Origin: Bacteroidota bacterium | GTDB lineage: Bacteria > Bacteroidota > Bacteroidia > AKYH767-A > 2013-40CM-41-45 | DNA: 64,000 bases | Direction of reading: 5' to 3' | Assembly (NCBI GenBank): GCA_016713765.1 | Contig: JADJON010000001.1 | Span: 744,001 to 808,000, forward strand | The notes under the pieces: generated by a model | Databases searched by the model: none | The model's input: the letters and a program-made list of their open reading frames with translations, nothing else | What the model was told of the DNA's origin: nothing | Translations under genes and position numbers: made by a program | In this document: in pieces, positions 1-9,325 of the stretch | Layout of the letters: every line of letters begins with the position of its first letter | Numbering within the stretch: the first letter of the stretch is position 1

Positions 1-108
1 CCGCGTCTGTAACAGGTACTGCGCGAAATCATCACCCCAGTCCGGCTGCCGCACACTGGAGTACAGCAGTGGCGCTAAGAGCAACAACAAAAGAAGCCGG
101 ACCTTCAA
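1..108 (-). CDS. N-terminus of a membrane protein, truncated by window edge
   Basis: Only the first 36 codons lie in the window; the gene continues off the left edge. Reading the minus strand from a TTG at 108 (or an ATT one codon earlier) gives a Lys-Val-Arg start, a run of leucines (a signal anchor or first membrane helix), then SSVRQPDWGDDFAQYLLQTR. A hydrophobic start followed by an Asp-Asp-Phe motif is typical of the first periplasmic loop of PMT/ArnT-like glycosyltransferases, but 36 residues cannot prove that. No ATG start is available, which lowers confidence. Confidence 0.45.
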   Translation of the reverse strand, partial: MKVRLLLLLLLAPLLYSSVRQPDWGDDFAQYLLQTR

Positions 109-129
109 AATGGATACCTGTGAGCGAAG

Positions 130-373
130 CGAATGTACTAAGGGCGGGGGTGTAGTTCCAACCCGCATTCTTAGTTGTTGGTCGTAGTTTGGCGCGAAGG
201 CACTGTGCGGCCGGAACTACGAACTGCCAGTTTTCAGTAGGCAATATGCGGTATGCAGTATGCAATGCTCGTCCTTCGTCCCACTGCCAACCGCCCACTG
301 CCAACCGCCAACTGCCCACTGCCGTTGATGGTCGTAGTTTGGCGCGAAGGCACTGTGCGGCCGGAACTACGAC
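130..373. repeat. Degenerate REP-like palindromes and heptamer repeats
   Basis: Two copies of a palindrome with arms GTCGTAGTT and AACTACGAC lie at 181-222 (right arm truncated) and 331-373. They enclose a GC-rich core containing GCAC-T-GTGC. Between them are 7-nt degenerate tandem repeats of the CCAACCG/CCCACTG type. A decayed copy of a second palindrome lies around 140-175. No gene is supported here; short open frames in this stretch simply translate the repeats. Confidence 0.8.
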
Positions 374-385
374 CTGCTCGCCGGA

Positions 386-943
386 TTAAAGCAATTGCAG
401 TTCAATCTTCAAAACCTTCACCGGTCCTTGATCTCCGGCATAGTCTCTGGCGCTGCTGAATAGATATTCCTCAGGTCTGCCAACCATGCCGGCTTTGACG
501 GGATTTTTATGAATATAGTTTATTTTGCTTTTCGTGAATGCTGGAGAATAGACCTCTTCCGCATGATTGTCATGCGTCCAAATCTGATAGCAGGTATTTC
601 GCTTATGCTTTGATGCGGCACTTCGGAAAATTGGAAGCAACCAGTTTCGTCTGCTTTCCCGGTTTGAGCTTATCTGCTCGATGATTTTTTGACTGGTATA
701 GCGCTTAAAATCACGGATTATATCGCTAAGATTATTGTTTTTTGCTGCCGCAATTATGTGAAGGTGATTGGTCATTAACACATAGGCATAAATTTCCATA
801 CCTTTTTCTTCCACGCAATAGTTCAAGCTATTCGTTATAATTTCCTTGTAGCTGGATCTGGTAAATAGATCCACCCAATCGACGATCGTCAAGGTGAGAA
901 AGTAAACGCCGTCTTGTTTATGAATTTTATATGCGTGTCCCAT
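386..943 (-). CDS. REP-associated tyrosine transposase (RayT/TnpA_REP, Y1 family)
   Basis: A 185-residue single-domain protein of the IS200-like Y1 transposase superfamily (COG1943). It has the HUH motif in MTNHLHII and the candidate catalytic tyrosine in DFKRYTSQKI, with C-terminal YIHKNPVKAG typical of RayT proteins. These enzymes nick single-stranded hairpins with a 5' GTAG-type tetranucleotide and are thought to mobilise REP palindromes. I chose the ATG at 943 because family members start close to the YKIHKQDGVYFLT segment; an upstream ATG at 1009 would add 22 unrelated residues. The gene is AT-rich compared with neighbours and is bracketed on both sides by palindromes whose arms contain GTAG, as expected of a REP/RayT pair. 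No IS ends are visible. Confidence 0.88.
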   Translation of the reverse strand: MGHAYKIHKQDGVYFLTLTIVDWVDLFTRSSYKEIITNSLNYCVEEKGMEIYAYVLMTNHLHIIAAAKNNNLSDIIRDFKRYTSQKIIEQISSNRESRRNWLLPIFRSAASKHKRNTCYQIWTHDNHAEEVYSPAFTKSKINYIHKNPVKAGMVGRPEEYLFSSARDYAGDQGPVKVLKIELQLL

Positions 944-1057
944 CTGGCTTTTTTGCAAAGCTCGACGACCTGAATTTGTTTTATGATTAATAGATGCTGG
1001 ATATTTCAATGATCAAAGGATATAATAATGAAATCGCAAATTGATCGTCGAAATGAA

Positions 1058-1979
1058 GGCGTAGTTCCTGCCCGCAATCCTCCCCTTCAAACTACGCCCA
1101 ACACCGGTTTTTCAGTCAGCAGTCAGCGGTAGGCAGTAGGCAGTAGGCACGTCCTTCGTCCCACTGCCAACAGCCAGTTTTCAGTTTTCAGTAGGCAGTA
1201 GGCAGAATGTACGTCCTTGTCCCACTGCCAACCGCCTACTGCCAACCGCCAACTGCCCACTGCCGTTGATGGTCGTAGTTTGGCGCGAGGGCACTGTGCG
1301 GCCGGAACTACGACCTGCTCGCCGTTATGAAAGCAACTTCGTCGAAACAAAGGCGTAGTTCCTGCCCGCAATCCTCCCCTTCAAACTACGCCCAACACCG
1401 GTTTTTCAGTCAGCAGTCAGCGGTAGGCAGTAGGCAGTAGGCACGTCCTTCGTCCCACTGCCAACAGCCAGTTTTCAGTTTTCAGTAGGCAGTAGGCAGA
1501 ATGTACGTCCTTGTCCCACTGCCAACCGCCTACTGCCAACCGCCAACTGCCCACTGCCGTTGATGGTCGTAGTTTGGCGCGAGGGCACTGTGCGGCCGGA
1601 ACTACGACCTGCTCGCCGTTATGAAAGCAACTTCGTCGAAACAAAGGCGTAGTTCCTGCCCGCAATCCTCCCCTTCAAACTACGCCCAACACCGGTTTTC
1701 AGTCAGCAGTCAGCGGTAGGCAGTAGGCAGTAGGCACGTCCTTCGTCCCACTGCCAACAGCCAGTTTTCAGTTTTCAGTAGGCAGTAGGCAGAATGTACG
1801 TCCTTGTCCCACTGCCAACCGCCTACTGCCAACCGCCAACTGCCCACTGCCGTTGATGGTCGTAGTTTGGCGCGAGGGCACTGTGCGGCCGGAACTACGA
1901 CCTGCTCGCCGTTATTAATGCAACATCGTCGAAATGAAGGCGTAGTTCCTCCCAGCAATCCTCCCCTTCAAACTACGCC
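1058..1979. repeat. Tandem array, three copies of a 294-bp unit plus a fourth partial copy
   Basis: Near-identical units begin at 1058, 1352, 1646 and 1939 (spacing 294, 294, 293). Each contains palindrome P1, with arms GGCGTAGTT and AACTACGCC (1058-1098, 1352-1392, 1646-1686, 1939-1979), then heptamer repeats such as CAGTAGG, a short CGTCC-type loop, complementary heptamers (CCCACTG, CCAACCG, CCTACTG), and palindrome P2, with arms GTCGTAGTT and AACTACGAC (1272-1314, 1566-1608, 1859-1901). The first three copies are almost identical, indicating recent amplification; the fourth P1 differs at a few bases in the loop. Three identical 82-codon frames on the minus strand are translations of the repeat, not genes. 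Confidence 0.93.
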
Positions 1980-2165
1980 CAACACCGGTTTTTCAGTCAG
2001 CAGTCAGCGGTAGGCAGTAGGCAGTATGCACGTCCTACTTCCCACTTCCCACTGCCAACCGCACACCGCCTACTGCCAACCGCCAGTTTTCAGTAGGCAG
2101 TATGCAATGAGCGTCCTTCGTCCCACCGCCCACCGCCCACCGTCCACCGCCTACTGCCAACCGCT
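1980..2165. repeat. Heptanucleotide repeat tail of the array
   Basis: Continues the 7-nt periodicity without the palindromes: runs like CAGTCAG, CGGTAGG, CAGTAGG on one side and CCCACCG, CCTACTG, CCAACCG on the other. The two classes are roughly complementary, so the segment can fold into long imperfect hairpins. Confidence 0.8.
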
Positions 2166-2214
2166 TTTCTCAATTCCCCCACACTTTCCGCCTGTTTTTC
2201 TTCGTTGAAAGCTG

Positions 2215-2222
2215 TATTTTTG
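2215..2222 (+). promoter_or_regulatory. Bacteroidota -7 element (TATTTTTG)
   Basis: Matches TAnnTTTG and lies 18 bases before the ATG of the threonine dehydrogenase gene. No convincing -33 TTG is seen at the usual distance, so this is a partial match. Confidence 0.55.
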
Positions 2223-2239
2223 AACCAACAAGCATTCCC

Positions 2240-3190
2240 ATGGCTGACACAATCCTTGTCATCGGCGCGAAAGGCCAGATCGGTTCGGAACTGGTGGAAG
2301 AACTCCGCCGTATCCACGGCGCTTCCCGCGTCATCGCTACCGATATCAAGGAACCTTCCCGCGAATTCATGGAAAGCGGTCCGTTCGTACAACTCGACGT
2401 ACTCGACTTCCCCCGCCTCGCCGAGATCATCCGCAAGGAACGCGTCACCCAGGTGTACCTCCTCGCTGCCTTGCTTTCAGCAACCGCCGAGCAAAAGGTG
2501 AAGTCGGCCTGGCGCCTGAACATGGAAGGCCTGCTCGGCGTACTCGACCTCGCCCGCGAAGAGAAATTCAAGCTCTTCTGGCCAAGCTCCATCGCGGTCT
2601 TCGGCCCCACAACGCCCCGCGACAATACCCCGCAGATCACCGTCATGGAACCGACTACGGTCTATGGCATCAGCAAACAAGCCGGCGAACGCTGGTGCGA
2701 ATACTACCATCAAAAGTTCGGCGTCGACGTACGCAGCATCCGCTACCCCGGCCTCATCGGGTATAAGACCGAACCCGGCGGCGGTACCACCGACTACGCC
2801 GTGCACATCTTCCACGAAGCGCTCAAACACCATCGCTACACCTCGTTCCTCTCGGAGGAAACGCGCCTGCCGATGATGTACATGCCCGACGCTCTCCGCG
2901 CCACCATCGGCCTGATGGACGCCCCCTCCGCCCGCGTGAAGGTCCGCTCCAGCTATAACGTAGCCGCCATGAGCTTCACCCCGCGTGAACTCGCCGCCGA
3001 GATCCGCCGCCACCTGCCCGACTTCGTCATCGACTACGCCCCGGATGTGCGCCAACAATACGCCGATTCCTGGCCCAGAAGCATCGACGATTCCGTCGCA
3101 CGCGCCGACTGGGGCTGGCAACATCAATACGACCTGGCGCGTATGACGGAAGACATGCTCGCGCACATCCAACCCGCCGTACACCAGTGA
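2240..3190 (+). CDS. SDR-type L-threonine 3-dehydrogenase (NAD-dependent epimerase family)
   Basis: 316 residues. The N-terminal Rossmann motif is VIGAKGQIGSEL (GxxGxxG), the catalytic serine region is PSSIAVFG, and the Tyr-x3-Lys pair sits in TVYGISKQAGE. Overall length and the segments VRSIRYPGLIGYKTEPGGGTTDYA and LPMMYMPDALRA match the short-chain threonine dehydrogenases of Bacteroidota and animals rather than the zinc-dependent E. coli Tdh. It would oxidise L-threonine to 2-amino-3-ketobutyrate in the cytoplasm, feeding glycine and acetyl-CoA formation. It is a single gene with its own -7 element. A UDP-sugar epimerase function is the main alternative, but the C-terminal half argues against it. 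Confidence 0.87.
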   Translation: MADTILVIGAKGQIGSELVEELRRIHGASRVIATDIKEPSREFMESGPFVQLDVLDFPRLAEIIRKERVTQVYLLAALLSATAEQKVKSAWRLNMEGLLGVLDLAREEKFKLFWPSSIAVFGPTTPRDNTPQITVMEPTTVYGISKQAGERWCEYYHQKFGVDVRSIRYPGLIGYKTEPGGGTTDYAVHIFHEALKHHRYTSFLSEETRLPMMYMPDALRATIGLMDAPSARVKVRSSYNVAAMSFTPRELAAEIRRHLPDFVIDYAPDVRQQYADSWPRSIDDSVARADWGWQHQYDLARMTEDMLAHIQPAVHQ

Positions 3191-3302
3191 GCCTCCGCAG
3201 CAGCCACCCGCCGTGTTGAACGGAATCTGAACCGCCGGCTCTCGCAGCCGTGTAACGTCTTTTGTCCGATTCCGTTAACAACACCTTTCCGCTCCCGTTT
3301 CC

Positions 3303-4784
3303 ATGCTCCCACATCAACTGTTCATCTATAATTCGCTCACGCGAAGCAAAGACCTCTTTGAACCCCTCGTTCCCGGTTTCGTAGGACTTTACGTCTGCGG
3401 ACCGACCGTCTATGGCGCGCCCCACCTCGGACACGCCCGCCCTTATATCACCTTCGACATCCTCCAGCGTTACCTCCACCACCTGGGTTACAAGGTGCGC
3501 TACGTGCGTAACATCACGGATGTCGGTCATCTGGAAAACGACGCCGACGAAGGCGAAGACAAGATCGCCAAGAAGGCGCGCCTCGAACAACTCGAACCGA
3601 TGGAGGTGGTGGAACTCTATACCCAACAGTTCCACGAGGCCATGCGCGCGCTCAACAACCAGCCGCCCGGCATCGAGCCCCGCGCCTCCGGTCACATCAT
3701 CGAACAGATCGAAATGATCCGCGCGATCATGGCCAACGGCTGGGCCTACGAATCCAACGGCTCCGTTTACTTCGACGTACCCGGCTACAGCAAGAAACAC
3801 GACTACGGAAAACTCAGCGGCCGCATCGTCGAAGACCTGATCGCCGGCGCCGGCAACGAGCGCCGCGAACTCGAAGGACAAGACGAGAAACGCAACCCCG
3901 CCGATTTCGCGCTCTGGAAGAAAGCATCGCCCGAACACATCATGCGCTGGCCTTCTCCCTGGAGCAACGGCTTTCCGGGCTGGCACATCGAGTGCTCCGC
4001 CATGAGCACGAAGTACCTCGGCGAGACCTTCGACATCCACGGCGGCGGCATGGACCTGCTCTTCCCGCACCACGAAAGCGAGATCGCCCAGTCCAAAGGC
4101 GCCTGCGGCAAAGCGCCCGTACGCTACTGGATGCACAACAACATGATCACCATCAACGGACAGAAGATGGGCAAGTCGTTGGGTAACTTCATCAACCTCG
4201 AGCAGTTCTTCAACGGCTCACACCCGCTGCTCAGCCAGGCGTACTCGCCCATGACGATCCGCTTCTTCATGCTTCAGGCGCACTACCGCAGTCCGCTCGA
4301 CTTCAGCAACGAAGGACTGCAGGCGGCGGAGAAGGGCTTCGCGCGCCTGCTCAACGCGAACAAGACGCTCGCGCAGTTGAAGGCCGGCCCTTCTTCCACC
4401 TCCGACATCGCCGGCGTGGAACAGGGCTTCTATGCTGCGATGAGCGACGACCTCAACACCGCCATCGCGCTCTCGCACCTCTTCGAAGCTGCGCGGATCA
4501 TCAATTCGGTTCACGCCGGCACCGAGACCATCAGCGCCGCCGACCTCGACAACCTGCGCCGATTCTTCCCGCTCTTCCTCTTCAACCTGCTCGGTATGCG
4601 CGAAGAGCAGGCGGCCGACAACGGCGCGCTCGACGGACTCATGCAGATGCTGTTGCGCATGCGCGCCGACGCCAAGGCGAAAAAGGACTTCGCGACCTCC
4701 GACCGGATCCGCGACGAACTGGGCGCGCTGGGAATTCGCATCAAGGACGAGAAAGACGGCACCACTTCCTGGCTCAAAGACTGA
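3303..4784 (+). CDS. cysS: Cysteinyl-tRNA synthetase
   Basis: 493 residues, class I synthetase. The HIGH motif is HLGH in [17 protein letters not shown], with the first zinc cysteine in CGPTVY; the other zinc ligands are in HIECSAM and FPHHESE. The KMSKS loop is KMGKSLGN. The C-terminal DALR-like domain with [18 protein letters not shown] is complete. It charges tRNA-Cys. The ATG is well placed, as conserved sequence begins at about residue 7. The next gene begins one base after its stop codon, so the two are probably cotranscribed. Confidence 0.97.
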   Translation: MLPHQLFIYNSLTRSKDLFEPLVPGFVGLYVCGPTVYGAPHLGHARPYITFDILQRYLHHLGYKVRYVRNITDVGHLENDADEGEDKIAKKARLEQLEPMEVVELYTQQFHEAMRALNNQPPGIEPRASGHIIEQIEMIRAIMANGWAYESNGSVYFDVPGYSKKHDYGKLSGRIVEDLIAGAGNERRELEGQDEKRNPADFALWKKASPEHIMRWPSPWSNGFPGWHIECSAMSTKYLGETFDIHGGGMDLLFPHHESEIAQSKGACGKAPVRYWMHNNMITINGQKMGKSLGNFINLEQFFNGSHPLLSQAYSPMTIRFFMLQAHYRSPLDFSNEGLQAAEKGFARLLNANKTLAQLKAGPSSTSDIAGVEQGFYAAMSDDLNTAIALSHLFEAARIINSVHAGTETISAADLDNLRRFFPLFLFNLLGMREEQAADNGALDGLMQMLLRMRADAKAKKDFATSDRIRDELGALGIRIKDEKDGTTSWLKD

Positions 4785-4785
4785 G

Positions 4786-5769
4786 ATGCGCTTACGGAAA
4801 ATCATCCTCCCGCTGTTCCTGATCTACGCTTGCGGATCACCGGATAAACAACAGCCCGCGCAACAACCCGCACCATCGCCGCAACCGGCTGTGGAGATCC
4901 CGGCGTTCAACAGGGACTCCGCCTTCAGCTACGTGAAGGACCAGGTCGACTTCGGTCCGCGGGTTCCCAACACCAAAGCCCATGCGGCCTGCGCGGCTTA
5001 TCTCGAACGACAGTTGCGTCGCTTCACGCCGAACGTTCAGGTACAGGAAGGCACCGCCACCACCTGGGACGGCGTCACGCTCCGCATGAAGAACATCATC
5101 GCCAGCTTCGCGCCGGAGAAAAGCAATCGCGTTTTGCTCTTCGCCCATTGGGACACGCGACCCTGGGCCGATGAGGATTCCGAACGCACGGACGAACCCA
5201 TCGACGGTGCCGATGATGGCGGCAGCGGCGTCGGCGTATTGCTCGAGATCGCGCGCCAGTTATCGATGCATCCGCCATCGGTCGGCGTCGACATCATTTT
5301 CTTCGACGCGGAGGACTGGGGAAAAGCCGGCGGCGGACGGGAAGCGGAAGATTCCTATGCGCTCGGCACGCAGTACTGGACACGGCAACCGCATGTGCCC
5401 GGCTATACGGCTTCGTACGGCATCCTACTCGACATGGTCGGCGCGCGCGGCGCGAAGTTCCGGCAGGAAGGATATTCACGCGAAGCGGCCGGTTACATCG
5501 TCGACAAGGTCTGGAGCACCGCCAACGCGAACGGTTTCAGCGACTACTTCCCGTATCAACCCGGCGGATGGGTCACCGACGATCACGTCTACGTCAACCG
5601 CATGGGCATCCCGTCGATCGACATCATCGGCTCCGATCCCACGGCTGTCTCGGGATTCGGCAAACACTGGCACACCCACCGCGATTCGATCGATATCATC
5701 GACCCCGCCACCCTGCATGCCGTCGGACAAACCCTCCTCGCGGTACTCTACGGCAATCCGAATCCCTGA
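4786..5769 (+). CDS. M28-family zinc aminopeptidase / glutaminyl cyclase-like lipoprotein
   Basis: 327 residues. The start MRLRKIILPLFLIYACGS is a lipoprotein signal with Cys16 as lipidation site, so the enzyme is anchored in the periplasm. Metal-binding segments of the M28 / glutaminyl-peptide cyclotransferase fold are visible: AHWDTRPWADE, DGADDGGSGVG, FFDAEDWG and the final HWHTHRDSIDII. These bind one or two zinc ions. Family members either trim N-terminal residues or cyclise N-terminal glutamine; cyclisation is relevant in Bacteroidota because many T9SS cargos have pyroglutamate N-termini. Which reaction applies here cannot be told from sequence alone. It directly follows cysS. Confidence 0.88.
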   Translation: MRLRKIILPLFLIYACGSPDKQQPAQQPAPSPQPAVEIPAFNRDSAFSYVKDQVDFGPRVPNTKAHAACAAYLERQLRRFTPNVQVQEGTATTWDGVTLRMKNIIASFAPEKSNRVLLFAHWDTRPWADEDSERTDEPIDGADDGGSGVGVLLEIARQLSMHPPSVGVDIIFFDAEDWGKAGGGREAEDSYALGTQYWTRQPHVPGYTASYGILLDMVGARGAKFRQEGYSREAAGYIVDKVWSTANANGFSDYFPYQPGGWVTDDHVYVNRMGIPSIDIIGSDPTAVSGFGKHWHTHRDSIDIIDPATLHAVGQTLLAVLYGNPNP

Positions 5770-6174
5770 GATGGGAAGTTGGAGCGGTGCGGGCGTGCTC
5801 GCACCGGCACCCGTCCCGTGCTCGCTCGCCGCAGCAGCAGTGTTTCTTTCCTCAAGGCGCACAGGAGGCGAGCTCGCCCGGGGCTAGCCTGCCACGCTTC
5901 CGGCCCGATCAACAGTAAGGTTCAGTCGTCACCATCGACCGGGAACTTTCCGTGAACGAAATCCAGACTCACGCCGGTTTGTTCGGTCGATTTCGTCCTC
6001 CTTCTTACCGGCCGTTAATCCTTTACCGGCCATTTCCAGGTGCTATTCCGGCTGTTTACTCCGGAATGATCCCGGAAACACCCGGAATCTTACAACAGTA
6101 AGTCCTGCCGAAGAACGATCCCCCTTGCGTTCCTGCAGGTCGTTCCTTGCAATCGGATCCTTAACTCCCTTTGC
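5770..6174. other. Intergenic region, no gene seen
   Basis: About 400 bases. A GC-rich hairpin with arms GGTGCG and CGCACC near 5784-5804 could be a weak terminator for the M28 gene but lacks a T-tract. Two copies of TTACCGGCC lie around 6004-6030. No conserved open frame or RNA gene was recognised. Confidence 0.5.
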
Positions 6175-6699
6175 ATGAACAAACATTCGACTCTGATCAT
6201 CGTTGCCATTTTCCTTGCCTGCCTGATCGGCGCTCTGGCTGCGAGCGCGCAATACACCGCCAGCCTGGGTGTGCGCGCGGGCAAATTCGCCACCGGATTC
6301 ACCGGTAAGTATTTCTTCGACACGAATGGTAACACGGGTGTGGAAGCCTGGGCGGCTTACACCAAGGAAGCAAACGACGGCTACACCGCCCGCGCGTTCT
6401 TCATCAAACAACAATCGATCTTCAACTCCCGCCTGCAGATTCCGGTCGACTTCATCGCCGGTGCAGGTATCCATGCGGGTTACTTCAAGGACCGTTACTA
6501 CGACGTAGTGGAAGGCGATGCGAAGTATTACAACCAAAGCACCTTTGCAGGCGGCGTGGGCGCGACAATACAACTCGAGTACAACTCGCGCCGCTTCCCG
6601 ATGACGCTCGGCATCGACGCCCATCCGTTCTACAACATCATCAGTCCGGGCCCCGAATGGATCGACTTCGGCGTGAACCTGCGCTATAAAATCTTCTGA
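6175..6699 (+). CDS. Small secreted beta-barrel-like protein
   Basis: 174 residues with a Sec signal peptide (about 1-25, ending ALAASAQ). The mature part is a run of alternating polar/aromatic strands with glycine turns and ends in an aromatic residue (NLRYKIF), as in outer-membrane barrels. Short length suggests a six- to eight-stranded barrel. It is similar in style to many uncharacterised Bacteroidota proteins; no specific function can be assigned. It converges with asnS on a shared terminator. Confidence 0.75.
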   Translation: MNKHSTLIIVAIFLACLIGALAASAQYTASLGVRAGKFATGFTGKYFFDTNGNTGVEAWAAYTKEANDGYTARAFFIKQQSIFNSRLQIPVDFIAGAGIHAGYFKDRYYDVVEGDAKYYNQSTFAGGVGATIQLEYNSRRFPMTLGIDAHPFYNIISPGPEWIDFGVNLRYKIF

Positions 6700-6740
6700 G
6701 GTTAGGATTCATTTTTCAGGCGCGTGTAGTTCCTGAAAAA

Positions 6741-6779
6741 GAAAACCCCGGCTGGTGTCCTGCACCGACCGGGGTTTTC
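6741..6779. terminator. Bidirectional rho-independent terminator
   Basis: Stem GAAAACCCCGG / CCGGGGTTTTC with a 17-base loop. It has T/A tracts on both sides, lying between the convergent barrel-protein and asnS genes. Confidence 0.85.
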
Positions 6780-6796
6780 GCTTTGCTGTAACCGGA

Positions 6797-8179
6797 TCAG
6801 AACTCCGCGTTCTTCGGCGTGCGCGGGAACGGAATGACATCGCGGATGTTGGTCATACCCGTGACGAACAGCATCAGGCGCTCGAAACCGAGTCCGAAGC
6901 CGGCGTGTACACAGGTGCCGAACTTGCGCGTGTCGAGGTACCACCACAGCTCGGATTCCGGCACGTGCATCTCGCGCATGCGGTTCTGCAATACCTCCAG
7001 CCGTTCCTCCCGCTGCGATCCGCCGATGATCTCGCCGATCCACGGGAACAGGATGTCCATCGCGCGCACGGTCTTGCCGTCCTCGTTCACTTTCATGTAG
7101 AATGCTTTGATGTCCTTCGGATAATCCGTCAGGATCACCGGCCGTTTGAAGTGGTCCACCAGGAAGTTCTCGTGCTCCTTCTGCAGGTCCGTGCCCCAGT
7201 TCACCGGGAACTCGAACTTCTTGCCCGAGTTTTTCAGGATCTCGATCGCCGTCGTATAGGTGAGCCGCTCGAACGGGTGATCCACGACCATTTGCAAACG
7301 TGGAATCAACTGATCGTCGTAGGTCTTGGCCAGGAACTCGATGTCGTCGCGACCGTGCTCCAGCGCGTACCGCACCAGGTACTTGAGAAAATCCTCCGCC
7401 AGGTCCTGGTTGTCGCGGATATCGTAAAACGCCATCTCCGGCTCGATCATCCAGAACTCCGCCAGGTGACGCGGCGTGTTGGAGTTCTCCGCGCGGAAAG
7501 TCGGACCGAAGGTGTAAATGTTACCCAGCGCGGTCGCCGCCAGCTCGCCTTCCAACTGGCCCGATACGGTCAGGTTGGTCGACTTACCGAAAAAGTCTTC
7601 TTTGAAGTTGATCGATCCGTCGGGAAGCTTCGGCAGGTGCTGCAGATCCAGCGTGGTCACCTGGAACATCTCGCCCGCGCCCTCCGCGTCGGACCCGGTG
7701 ATGATCGGGGAGTGGAGGTAATAGAAACCACGGTCGTTGAAGTACTGGTGGATGGCAAACGCCATGTGGTGACGCAGCCGGAAGACGGCGCCGAAGGTGT
7801 TCGTACGCGGACGCAAGTGCGCGATCTCGCGCAAGAACTCGAGCGTATGTCCTTTCTTCTGCAACGGATACGACTCATCCGCGTCGCCGAGGATCTCGAT
7901 CGTCTCCGCCTGGATCTCCACGGCCTGCCCCGATCCCTGCGAAGCGACCAGCTTGCCCGTCGCCCTGATGCAAGCCCCGGTGGTCACGCGCTTGATCAAC
8001 TCCTCCGGAAACTTCGCCATCTCGGCGACCACCTGGATGCTGTGGATCACGGAACCGTCGTTCACCGCGATGAACGCGATCTGCTTGTTCCCGCGCCGGG
8101 TCCTGACCCAGCCCCTGACTTCGACCGTCTGATCGGCCGCTTCCGTTCGTAACAGATCCGTTACCCTTTTAAACTTCAT
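6797..8179 (-). CDS. asnS: Asparaginyl-tRNA synthetase
   Basis: 460 residues, class II synthetase. An N-terminal OB-fold anticodon-binding domain begins [12 protein letters not shown]. Motif 2 is [21 protein letters not shown] (in two parts), and motif 3 is [15 protein letters not shown]. The absence of the GAD insertion and the class-specific EFWMIEPEM segment separate it from AspRS, which is encoded elsewhere in this window. I chose the ATG at 8179 ([10 protein letters not shown]); the frame stays open to 8314 but the extra residues are unlike the family. Presence of asnS implies direct charging of tRNA-Asn. Confidence 0.96.
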   Translation of the reverse strand: MKFKRVTDLLRTEAADQTVEVRGWVRTRRGNKQIAFIAVNDGSVIHSIQVVAEMAKFPEELIKRVTTGACIRATGKLVASQGSGQAVEIQAETIEILGDADESYPLQKKGHTLEFLREIAHLRPRTNTFGAVFRLRHHMAFAIHQYFNDRGFYYLHSPIITGSDAEGAGEMFQVTTLDLQHLPKLPDGSINFKEDFFGKSTNLTVSGQLEGELAATALGNIYTFGPTFRAENSNTPRHLAEFWMIEPEMAFYDIRDNQDLAEDFLKYLVRYALEHGRDDIEFLAKTYDDQLIPRLQMVVDHPFERLTYTTAIEILKNSGKKFEFPVNWGTDLQKEHENFLVDHFKRPVILTDYPKDIKAFYMKVNEDGKTVRAMDILFPWIGEIIGGSQREERLEVLQNRMREMHVPESELWWYLDTRKFGTCVHAGFGLGFERLMLFVTGMTNIRDVIPFPRTPKNAEF

Positions 8180-8325
8180 GGCAGTAGAAATGAGGCTGCA
8201 AAATAAGCGATTCGCGGGGGGAGGAGCAAGGCGCAAGCTTGCCCGGATATTGAGTTTCAGGTGGTTTTTCGGGGCGAAAAATCGCTTTTTGAGTTTGTTA
8301 GCCCTTCGTTTCATCCCGAATTAAT

Positions 8326-9246
8326 TTGAAAAGGGGTACTTCGCGGCCTGTGATTGCACCGCGGCCTTTTCTTTTTCCCATCCTTCTCGTTTGTATCGGA
8401 CTCCTGGTCGCCTGTAAAGCGCCGCCCCAACCCGGCTCCATTCCCTACGACCTCGACCATCCCCGGGAAGTCCGCTCCCTGCCGAAAGCCCTGAAGGAGA
8501 TCTCCGGCATCGTTTCGCTCGATCAACGCAGACTGCTCTGTGTCGAAGACGAGAACGGGGAGGTCTTTGTCCTGGGAAGAAAGAAGGACGACATCAAACA
8601 CGCGGTCGGTTTTGGTAAGGACCACGACTACGAAGGCATCACCCTCGTAAACGACACGGTCTTCGTCCTCAAAAGCAACGGCACGCTCTTTCGCGTCACG
8701 GGCTGGACAACCGACACGCCGCAAACACAAGCGATCCATACGTTTCTCAAGAAGGAAAACAACACCGAAGGCGTTTGTTACGATGCCGCCAATCGTCGTC
8801 TGCTCATCGCCTGCAAAGGCGTCGCCGGTCACGGTCCGCTCGAGCGTTTGAAAGCAATCTATGCCTTCGATCTTGCTCAGCAACAGCTACTCGAAACACC
8901 GGTGTTACTGCTCGACCCGGATTCCGTCGCCGCCTACCTGAGTAAGTACCATGTCAAAGCCATGCATGCGGCGGTCGACGGCTCCACCATTCCCGGACTC
9001 GAACTGTTCGCCCCTTCCGATCTCGCCATCGATCCAGCCACCGGCAATCTCTACCTGCTGTGCTCCACCGGTAAGCTGCTGCTCGTTTTTGATCCGGCAG
9101 ATCGGCTCATCTTCGCTTCGCCGCTTGATCCATCCATCTACCTGCAACCCGAAGGCATTACCTTTTCCCCCGATGGTGAATTGCTGATCTCCAACGAAGG
9201 CCGGGGCGGCAAAGCCAGCCTGGTCGTGATCCCCAGGACGAACTGA
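8326..9246 (+). CDS. SdiA-regulated-domain lipoprotein, six-bladed propeller type
   Basis: 306 residues. The start MKRGTSRP.. uses TTG at 8326; a GTG at 8350 is an equally good start because the hydrophobic lipoprotein signal FLFPILLVCIGLLVACK follows both. After the lipid Cys the protein contains repeated blades such as LKEISGIVSLDQRRLLCVEDENG, NNTEGVCYDAANRRLLIACKG and YLQPEGITFSPDGELLISNEG. This pattern matches the SdiA-regulated (PF06977) family of outer-surface or periplasmic propellers. Function is unknown; calcium-dependent esterase-like or adhesive roles have been suggested for relatives. It stands alone between asnS and sorA. Confidence 0.72.
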   Translation: MKRGTSRPVIAPRPFLFPILLVCIGLLVACKAPPQPGSIPYDLDHPREVRSLPKALKEISGIVSLDQRRLLCVEDENGEVFVLGRKKDDIKHAVGFGKDHDYEGITLVNDTVFVLKSNGTLFRVTGWTTDTPQTQAIHTFLKKENNTEGVCYDAANRRLLIACKGVAGHGPLERLKAIYAFDLAQQQLLETPVLLLDPDSVAAYLSKYHVKAMHAAVDGSTIPGLELFAPSDLAIDPATGNLYLLCSTGKLLLVFDPADRLIFASPLDPSIYLQPEGITFSPDGELLISNEGRGGKASLVVIPRTN

Positions 9247-9325
9247 GCGGGAAATTCAACCACCGGTTGCGGCTGAATGATTAACTTGTCCTCGCCGGAT
9301 GCGCCGCATCGCACGATCGTCGACA

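Noticed and set aside
386..1009. A complete IS200/IS605 element
   Set aside because: Only the transposase and the surrounding palindromes are seen; no conserved left and right ends or second orfB gene.
1123..1958. Three 82-codon minus-strand frames with the same sequence
   Set aside because: They are translations of the 294-bp repeat unit, have no codon bias or homology and change only where the repeat changes.
6755..8152. A 465-codon plus-strand frame over asnS
   Set aside because: Antisense to asnS, no recognisable protein features.
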